A stretch of 64,000 bases of DNA from Candidatus Rifleibacterium amylolyticum (GTDB lineage: Bacteria > Muiribacteriota > Ozemobacteria > Ozemobacterales > Ozemobacteraceae), in contig JAACJG010000002.1 in NCBI GenBank assembly GCA_009917695.1, positions 372,001 to 436,000 on the forward strand, given 5' to 3'. Positions within the stretch are counted from its first letter, which is position 1, and every line of letters begins with the position of its first letter. The position numbers and the translations under genes were made by a program. Below are positions 57,822-64,000 of the stretch, piece by piece. Under the pieces are notes generated by a model, which was given only the letters and a program-made list of their open reading frames with translations, did not search any database and was not told where the DNA came from.

Positions 57822-58410
57822 AATCAGCCAGCCAGGCAACCGCAATGAACCTTGGAATTCTGCTGATCAGGCTGGCAAGCATCACTTTGCCGAGAGGCAT
57901 GCGGTAAATGCCGCCGATCCAGCAGACGGCCGAATAGGGTATTGGGGTGACCCCCGCGACAAAAATCGCAAGCGAACCATGATCGCGGAACAGGTCGCGT
58001 CCGCCGCGCAGATACTTCGCGCCAAACAGGCGCCGGAAACGCCAGGGCCCGAACATTCTGCCCAGCAGATAACCGGTCGTGCCACCAAGCGCGCTGGCTG
58101 CTCCGGCGACGAAAGCAGTCTTCCAGATGTTGGCACCGCCGAAAGCGGTGCCAAACACCACGGCATCTGGCGGAATCGGCTGGATAATTGCATCCGCCAG
58201 CCAGCAGACCACGAACAATGCCGGGAAGCCATAATTCTCGACCGACTCTTTGGCAAAGACCTTTATAGGCGCGCGGTACAGGTAGAACATGAGAAACACA
58301 CCGACCAGCAGCAGAATCGCTGAGAGAGTTGAAGGTGTGAGAAATCCGCCGGTCATCTGCCGGATATTGCTGATGCCAGAAATTTTATGACGCTTTAACG
58401 GATCAAGCAT
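57814..58410 (-). CDS. DedA/VTT-domain membrane protein
   Basis: GFPALFVVCWLADAIIQPIPPDAVVFGTAFGGANIWKTAFVAGAASALGGTTGYLLGRMFG... Confidence 0.82.
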   Translation of the reverse strand: MLDPLKRHKISGISNIRQMTGGFLTPSTLSAILLLVGVFLMFYLYRAPIKVFAKESVENYGFPALFVVCWLADAIIQPIPPDAVVFGTAFGGANIWKTAFVAGAASALGGTTGYLLGRMFGPWRFRRLFGAKYLRGGRDLFRDHGSLAIFVAGVTPIPYSAVCWIGGIYRMPLGKVMLASLISRIPRFIAVAWLADFV

Positions 58411-58440
58411 TCAGGTATTCTATCATCCTTGCGCTCAAAC

Positions 58441-60813
58441 TTAAGAAACCTTCTGGTCAATTTTATCGTCGCGAAAATCGTCGGCCAGAAAACGCTTCAG
58501 CAGGCAAATCTGCGCTGGCATGATCGTCAGTTCGCAGAAAAGGGCGACGATAATCGTCATCGACAGCAGCAGACCGAAATAGATGACTGATTTTATGCTG
58601 GCAAACACCATAAAGAGAAAGCCGATTGAGTAGATCAGCGAGGTTGATACGATAGCCGGGCCGGCTTCGCGAATACCATCGACCACCGCTTCAACCGGTG
58701 CAAACTTCGATCTTGAAGGATCGTAGAAAAGATAAAGCGCATGAATTGTGTCATCTACAACGATACCCATGGCGATTGCCGCAATGGTAACTGAGGCGAT
58801 ATCGAGTTTGATGCCAGACCAGCCCATAAAACCCAGCGTGAAGAGAATGGGAAAAATATTCGGCAGGATGACGAGAAACATGGCTTTAAGGCGCCGAAAA
58901 AGAATGTAGATTGCACCAAACACCAGAATGAAAGCCGAAGCGAAACTGTTGATCTGGCTCCAGGTAACATAGCTGATGATGCGGGCATAAAGAGGAACAT
59001 AGCCGCCAAATTTCCAGGTGGTGGTGCTGCCAGCGAAATTTTTCTCGAGAATTGCCTGAGTTTTCTTTTCAAATTCGTAAAGCCCGGCGGCACTGATCAT
59101 AGGAACCCTTATTGTCAGGCGGGTTTCGCTGTAATCAGGATAGTCGGTCATGTATTCAAGGTCGTTGTCGGTGTCTGATTCGTAGAGCAGCAGCAACTGG
59201 CTGACTGCCTCATCACTGGCCGGAACCACGTAGGTTTCTGAAACCGGCCCGTCGCTCATTACTTCGTTCATCTTTTTCAGCACATCTAGAATCGATGCAG
59301 GTTTTTCCATGCCAGGAACTGCCAGAAGATCTTCGATCGTTCGATCGAGCCGGCGCAGAAATTCGACTTTTTTGACGCCTTCTTTCTGCCCGGTCAGCAG
59401 ACGCACTTCGAGCGGCAGATAATTGCCATAGTTAGCCTCGACTGCGTCGCTGTCGACTCTGATCGGATTGCTATCGTGCAGAAAGCCCATCGAATATGTA
59501 TCGACCTGCAGCTTTGCGATGCCGTATACAGACATTACCGATAGAATCGCGACAATTACCAGAATGTGAACATAGTAGCGTGGCATGCGCTGCATCCACC
59601 AGTCGACCTGAGCTTCGAACGGCCTTCTGATCTGCACTTCTTCTTTAAGTTCGATCTGACCGAGAATAAAAGCGGCAACGATCATCGAAACGACGTATTC
59701 AGCCATACAGGCAAACGCCGCGAAGGCACCAAAGACCCGCAGCACGTCGAGCGGGCTGGTAACGAGTGCGAGAAAGCCGGCAAAGTTGGTCAGCGAGGTA
59801 AAAAGACAGGGCGAAAGAACTTCGTAAAAGACGTATTCAAGGCCTTGCTCGCGATTTTCTCTGACTCTGGCCGAATTGAAACAGTAATTATTATAAGCAT
59901 AGGCCACGTCTGAGACAGAAAGAATCATCATCAGTGTCGGCAGAACGATGGTGACCATGTTGAAGTTCTGCCCGAACAGCCCGTAAAAGCCGAGGAAACC
60001 GAGACCACTGAAGAACATTGCTCCGAGTGCCATGAAGAGAAAAACCCATGACCGGTAAAGAATGTAGACCATCAAAGCGATAGCGACATAGGCGACCGCG
60101 TTGAATACCACCCCGTCCTGAATGCTCAGGCGGTTGAGTTCGTTATACATGACACCCATGCCGGCCAGCCTGAAATTGAAACCGTTGAGCTTCTGCCGCA
60201 TCGAATCAATGATTTCCGGGCGGCGGCTGTCCATGTCAGGCGTTGCAACAGGTTCGGCAATGATGATCGCCCAGGTTGCACTGGCGTTTTTGAGAATCCG
60301 CTGTTTGAACGGATCGTCCATGAAGCGCTGCCTGATTTTTTCGGCTTCTTCAAGCGTATTGACCGGGCCGCTCATCAGATCTTCGATGATCAGCTCTTCA
60401 CCACTCAAACCGATAAACGGCGAAAGACCGACACTGAGAACCCGTTTGAAATTGTGCGTATCGTCTTCGATTTCTTTCGATGCTTTATAGATGGCTGAGA
60501 GCGTGGCCGGCGAAAACATGCCATCACGGCTGCAGTCGATCATGGCCAGAATGACTTCATCGTTGCCGTAACGTTTTTTGAATTCGTTATAGGCTTCGAG
60601 CGCCGGGTCGCCTTCGAGAAACCAGAGTTCTAAACTGTTATCTATGCTGATATTGCGGGAAAAATACAGACCGGCAAAACACAGAATCAACAGCAGCATC
60701 GCCAGAATACGGCGATGCCGCACAAGATAAATCGCGGCAACACGAAACTGCCTGTCGGCAAAGCGTTGTGCTGATGCGTGGCCAGCTGGTTCCTGATGTT
60801 CATTCGTATTCAT
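58441..60813 (-). CDS. RND-superfamily (MMPL-like) exporter
   Basis: Two 6-TM blocks with FLEGDPALEAYNEFKKRYGNDEVILAMI and IASVTIAAIAMGIVVDDTIHALYLFY. Confidence 0.92.
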   Translation of the reverse strand: MNTNEHQEPAGHASAQRFADRQFRVAAIYLVRHRRILAMLLLILCFAGLYFSRNISIDNSLELWFLEGDPALEAYNEFKKRYGNDEVILAMIDCSRDGMFSPATLSAIYKASKEIEDDTHNFKRVLSVGLSPFIGLSGEELIIEDLMSGPVNTLEEAEKIRQRFMDDPFKQRILKNASATWAIIIAEPVATPDMDSRRPEIIDSMRQKLNGFNFRLAGMGVMYNELNRLSIQDGVVFNAVAYVAIALMVYILYRSWVFLFMALGAMFFSGLGFLGFYGLFGQNFNMVTIVLPTLMMILSVSDVAYAYNNYCFNSARVRENREQGLEYVFYEVLSPCLFTSLTNFAGFLALVTSPLDVLRVFGAFAAFACMAEYVVSMIVAAFILGQIELKEEVQIRRPFEAQVDWWMQRMPRYYVHILVIVAILSVMSVYGIAKLQVDTYSMGFLHDSNPIRVDSDAVEANYGNYLPLEVRLLTGQKEGVKKVEFLRRLDRTIEDLLAVPGMEKPASILDVLKKMNEVMSDGPVSETYVVPASDEAVSQLLLLYESDTDNDLEYMTDYPDYSETRLTIRVPMISAAGLYEFEKKTQAILEKNFAGSTTTWKFGGYVPLYARIISYVTWSQINSFASAFILVFGAIYILFRRLKAMFLVILPNIFPILFTLGFMGWSGIKLDIASVTIAAIAMGIVVDDTIHALYLFYDPSRSKFAPVEAVVDGIREAGPAIVSTSLIYSIGFLFMVFASIKSVIYFGLLLSMTIIVALFCELTIMPAQICLLKRFLADDFRDDKIDQKVS

Positions 60814-60850
60814 TTACTGGTGCCTCATTACTGAATTCAGGTGCAGGAGC

Positions 60851-61762
60851 TCAATCTTTCAATTTATCGCCGGTCATTTCAAAAAGAACCGGGCTGGCGA
60901 TAAAGATCGAAGAGTATGTTCCAACGATACAGCCGATGGTGAGAGTGGTGGCAAACCCCTTGATCGACGCGCCACCGATCAACAGGAGTGCAATCAGTGC
61001 CAGCAGAGTAGTAATCGATGTATTGAGAGTTCGACCAAGAGTCTGATTTATCGAGTCGTCGATCAGTGTGGCGAAACTGCTTTCCCGGCTGATTTTCCGG
61101 TTTTCTCTGATACGGTCCAGAATCACGATTGAGTCATTGACCGAATAACCCAGCAATGTCAGAATAGCTGCAAGAACAGTGATATCGAATTCAATACCGA
61201 TCAGAGATACTGCTCCCAGAACTATTATCAGGTCGTGAACCAGAGCAATGATAGCTCCGGTAGCCGACTGAAGCTCAAAGCGATACGCGAGATACAACAG
61301 AATGCCGATCACCGACAATATCGCGGCCTTTATGCCCTGACCTTTCAATTCATCTCCCATGGTCGGTCCCACGTTCGAAACTTCCAGCGCTTCATCGGAA
61401 AAAGGCGCGAGACGTTTCAGATCCGATAAAATTTGATCATGAATTTCTGCGTTCTGTGCTGAGTCGAGCGGAGCAGCCGGATACTGAATGATGAATTCAC
61501 GATTTTTACCGCCGGCAACGGACTGAACGATAATCTGATCAGAGGTGAAATACAGCTTGCGCTCTTTTTCGATCTGCCGGAAAGTTTCTCTGATTCTGTT
61601 TTCATCAGATTCATCGATGAACCTGACATGCAGAATACTGCCACCCTTGAAGTCGATACCATAATTGAGGCCTTTAACAGCCAGAAGCAGTATTGAAGCC
61701 ACAATCAACGTGATGGAAAGGCCATAAAAACTGTATCTGTTTTTCATGAACTGAAAATGCAT
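60851..61762 (-). CDS. secF: Protein translocase subunit SecF
   Basis: GLNYGIDFKGGSILHVRF; ILTLLGYSVNDSIVILDRIRENRK; SINQTLGRTLNTSITTLLALIALLLIGG. Confidence 0.97.
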   Translation of the reverse strand: MHFQFMKNRYSFYGLSITLIVASILLLAVKGLNYGIDFKGGSILHVRFIDESDENRIRETFRQIEKERKLYFTSDQIIVQSVAGGKNREFIIQYPAAPLDSAQNAEIHDQILSDLKRLAPFSDEALEVSNVGPTMGDELKGQGIKAAILSVIGILLYLAYRFELQSATGAIIALVHDLIIVLGAVSLIGIEFDITVLAAILTLLGYSVNDSIVILDRIRENRKISRESSFATLIDDSINQTLGRTLNTSITTLLALIALLLIGGASIKGFATTLTIGCIVGTYSSIFIASPVLFEMTGDKLKD

Positions 61763-61781
61763 GATGAATATTCCCCTTTTA

Positions 61782-63464
61782 TCAAATGCTCAGAGAACCT
61801 GCTCTGTCATCGGTATAATACAGAGCAAGAGCGAGTCTGACACATACGATTGCAGTGAAAACGTTGGCGATGAGACCAACCCCAAGAGTGGTTGCGAATC
61901 CACGGATTGGACCGGAACCAAAGAAATAAAGAATCACTACGGTCAGCAGAGTCGTTACATTCGAGTCGATAATGCAGGAAAAAGCACGGTCGAACCCCGC
62001 GTTTATAGCAGCCCGCACCGTTTTGCCAGCGCGATATTCTTCCTTGATCCGTTCAAAGATGATGACATTGGCATCTACAGCCATGCCAACCGTGAGGATG
62101 AGGCCGGCGATACCCGGCAGAGTCAAAGTGCCGCCAAAGAACACCAGCACGGCAAAGATGATCAAAGTATTGAAAAGGACGGCGGCATTAGCAAGCGTTC
62201 CGCAAAACCGGTAGAACATCGCCATGAACGACAGCACGAGCAACGTTCCGACAATACCGGCGCTCCAGCCGGCCTTTATCGATTCCTGACCGAGAGTAGG
62301 CCCGACGACTCGGCTTTCAAGTGCGATCAAACTTGCTGGAAGCGCACCGGCTCTCAAGACGATCGCAAGGTTCTGAGCCTCTTCGAGAGTGAAACCGCCG
62401 GTGATCTGTGCCATTCCGCCGGTAACTCTCGACTGAATGGTCGGGGCACTGTGAATCTTTCTGTCGAGCACTATCGCGAGCTGTTCGCCAATATGAGAAC
62501 CGGTTACCTGAGCGAATCTGGCAGCACCTTCGGCATTGAACTCCAGATGCACAACAGGAGCGCCCAGTTCGTCGAATGCAACCTTCGCGAATTTAAGATC
62601 ACGACCGGCAATCTCAGGCCTGGCTGCGAGCTTGAACCATATATCCTGATGCCGGTTGTTTCCAGGAAGCATCATCAGAATCTCGGTTTCAGCATTGACC
62701 GGCTCGAGCTGATCTGCAGTCAAAGCCTGATCGATGACCATGTGAAACTGTAACATGGCCGTGTTTTGAATCAACTGCTTGACTCTTTCCGGGTCTTTTA
62801 CGCCAGGCAGCTGAATCCTGATGCGGTTCCCATCCTGAGCCTTTATGGTGGGCTCGGCAATACCATACATATCGATACGGTTTCTGATGATTTCGACCGA
62901 TCGTCTGACCGCGTCAGCGATGTTATCGTTCTCCTGAACAGAATCGGTATCGACCTGATATACAAGATCGATTCCGCCTTTCAGATCCAGTCCCAGCGTG
63001 ATTTTAGCCTGGGGAAACAATGTCGCGATCGACAGCGGCAATTTTGCATAAAGTTGTGCTTCTGCGAGGAGACGACGGGCTTCTTCGCCCGTTTTACCTG
63101 CAACTTTCAAAGAAACACTTCCCCTGGCATAATCTGGGTCGACGACACGTGCTTCGACACCACGGTTGACCAGAACTTTTCTGGCAGTATCGACGACATT
63201 GTTAAGAACGGCATCAGGACTTGCAGGATTTCTGGCGAGATTGAATATCTCTGCCATCCGATCGACCTGAAATTTTATCAGCGCTGACTTACCGTCATCC
63301 AGCGAACTGAATTCGAGCAGCCGCTCTGGAACGGCACGCTGTTCAGCCGGAGAAATGATTCCGAATGCCGTATCCCAGATGCTGGTAGACGGCAGACTGT
63401 AAAACAGAGAAAACAGAAATATCGTTGCCACAATGATGATTGTGCCTCTGTGCTTATTTTTCAT
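61782..63464 (-). CDS. secD: Protein translocase subunit SecD
   Basis: LGLDLKGGIDLVYQVD; RNRIDMYGIAEPTIKAQDGNRIRIQLPGVKDPERVKQLI; ILTVGMAVDANVIIFERIKEEYRAGKTVRAAINAGFDRAFSCIIDSNVTTLLTVVIL. Confidence 0.97.
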   Translation of the reverse strand: MKNKHRGTIIIVATIFLFSLFYSLPSTSIWDTAFGIISPAEQRAVPERLLEFSSLDDGKSALIKFQVDRMAEIFNLARNPASPDAVLNNVVDTARKVLVNRGVEARVVDPDYARGSVSLKVAGKTGEEARRLLAEAQLYAKLPLSIATLFPQAKITLGLDLKGGIDLVYQVDTDSVQENDNIADAVRRSVEIIRNRIDMYGIAEPTIKAQDGNRIRIQLPGVKDPERVKQLIQNTAMLQFHMVIDQALTADQLEPVNAETEILMMLPGNNRHQDIWFKLAARPEIAGRDLKFAKVAFDELGAPVVHLEFNAEGAARFAQVTGSHIGEQLAIVLDRKIHSAPTIQSRVTGGMAQITGGFTLEEAQNLAIVLRAGALPASLIALESRVVGPTLGQESIKAGWSAGIVGTLLVLSFMAMFYRFCGTLANAAVLFNTLIIFAVLVFFGGTLTLPGIAGLILTVGMAVDANVIIFERIKEEYRAGKTVRAAINAGFDRAFSCIIDSNVTTLLTVVILYFFGSGPIRGFATTLGVGLIANVFTAIVCVRLALALYYTDDRAGSLSI

Positions 63465-63595
63465 TGATTGAACTCCCTGATTGCGACTGTTGGCAGTTGC
63501 TGCTGCCTGACAGACATGCGAATGACAATGATTGTCGCCATGGGTAAACTGACCATGGACTAAGTCTTACTGGAGCTGGAGTCGGTGTAGGGGGG

Positions 63596-63952
63596 TCAGC
63601 CGTCGCTACGCGGCATCTGAGCAATAACGAAACCCCATTTTTTTACAGGATGAACGAAAAAAGACGTTCGCCTGTTCTGTATTGGGATGGTAGCAGACTG
63701 CAATGAAGAAAAGACGATTGCCGAGAACTCCCGGAATGCGCAGGACGGATTCAGTGACGATCTTATATCAGGCGCTGTTAATCTGGAAATACCGGCTGTT
63801 GCATTTATCCGGCAGTTGTCGTGCAAAACGACGGGTTCTCTGACGACGCCGTCTTTCTGACTTCCAGAAAAACAAAACAGCTCTCTGTCTGTCATCCAGA
63901 GAGTCTGACTGAGGAAGGCGATCAGGAAAACTAACAACAGCGCTTTTCTCAT
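63596..63952 (-). CDS. Hypothetical protein with N-terminal hydrophobic segment
   Basis: MRKALLLVFLIAFLSQTLW...; 118 aa; low support beyond an open frame. Confidence 0.3.
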   Translation of the reverse strand: MRKALLLVFLIAFLSQTLWMTDRELFCFSGSQKDGVVREPVVLHDNCRINATAGISRLTAPDIRSSLNPSCAFREFSAIVFSSLQSATIPIQNRRTSFFVHPVKKWGFVIAQMPRSDG

Positions 63953-64000
63953 ATGAATAATGATAACACGGTTAACCGAAGAACACCATTCAAAAAACTG

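Overview
64 kb bacterial chromosomal window. Protein repertoire (many pseudopilin-like proteins, HEAT-repeat proteins, ECF sigma factors) suggests a poorly characterised Gram-negative lineage, possibly Candidatus Riflebacteria-like; this taxonomic guess is inference only. Left end (1-5.09 kb): probable genomic island with a truncated type I restriction HsdR, a CGNR-like zinc-finger/ankyrin protein and a tyrosine integrase abutting tRNA-Leu(GAG). 5.9-17.5 kb: two related cassettes of type IV pilin/type II secretion-like pseudopilins, each with a HEAT-repeat protein carrying one C-terminal TM helix, plus two tandem exported Gly/Ala-rich hydrophobic proteins; this is the best candidate for an undescribed system. 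17.5-22.1 kb: ECF sigma/FecR-like anti-sigma pair, CHASE2-SpoIIE phosphatase and a Cys-rich thioredoxin-fold protein. 25.1-27.8 kb: small accessory region with tRNA-Gln and tRNA-Thr, a ~76 bp direct repeat of the tRNA-Thr 3' end bracketing an ORF6N gene, iterated palindromes, and an antitoxin with a frameshifted RelE/ParE-like toxin. 27.8-31.7 kb: ECF sigma/anti-sigma with two low-complexity exported proteins. The rest is mostly housekeeping or signalling: CaxA-like exchanger, FloA, flavodiiron protein, NagA, Mfd, CoxS/CoxM, LysM protein, PhnD-like/cyclase pair, YitT, diaminopropionate ammonia-lyase, DedA, RND exporter, SecF, SecD. All calls come from reading motifs by eye; no searches were run.
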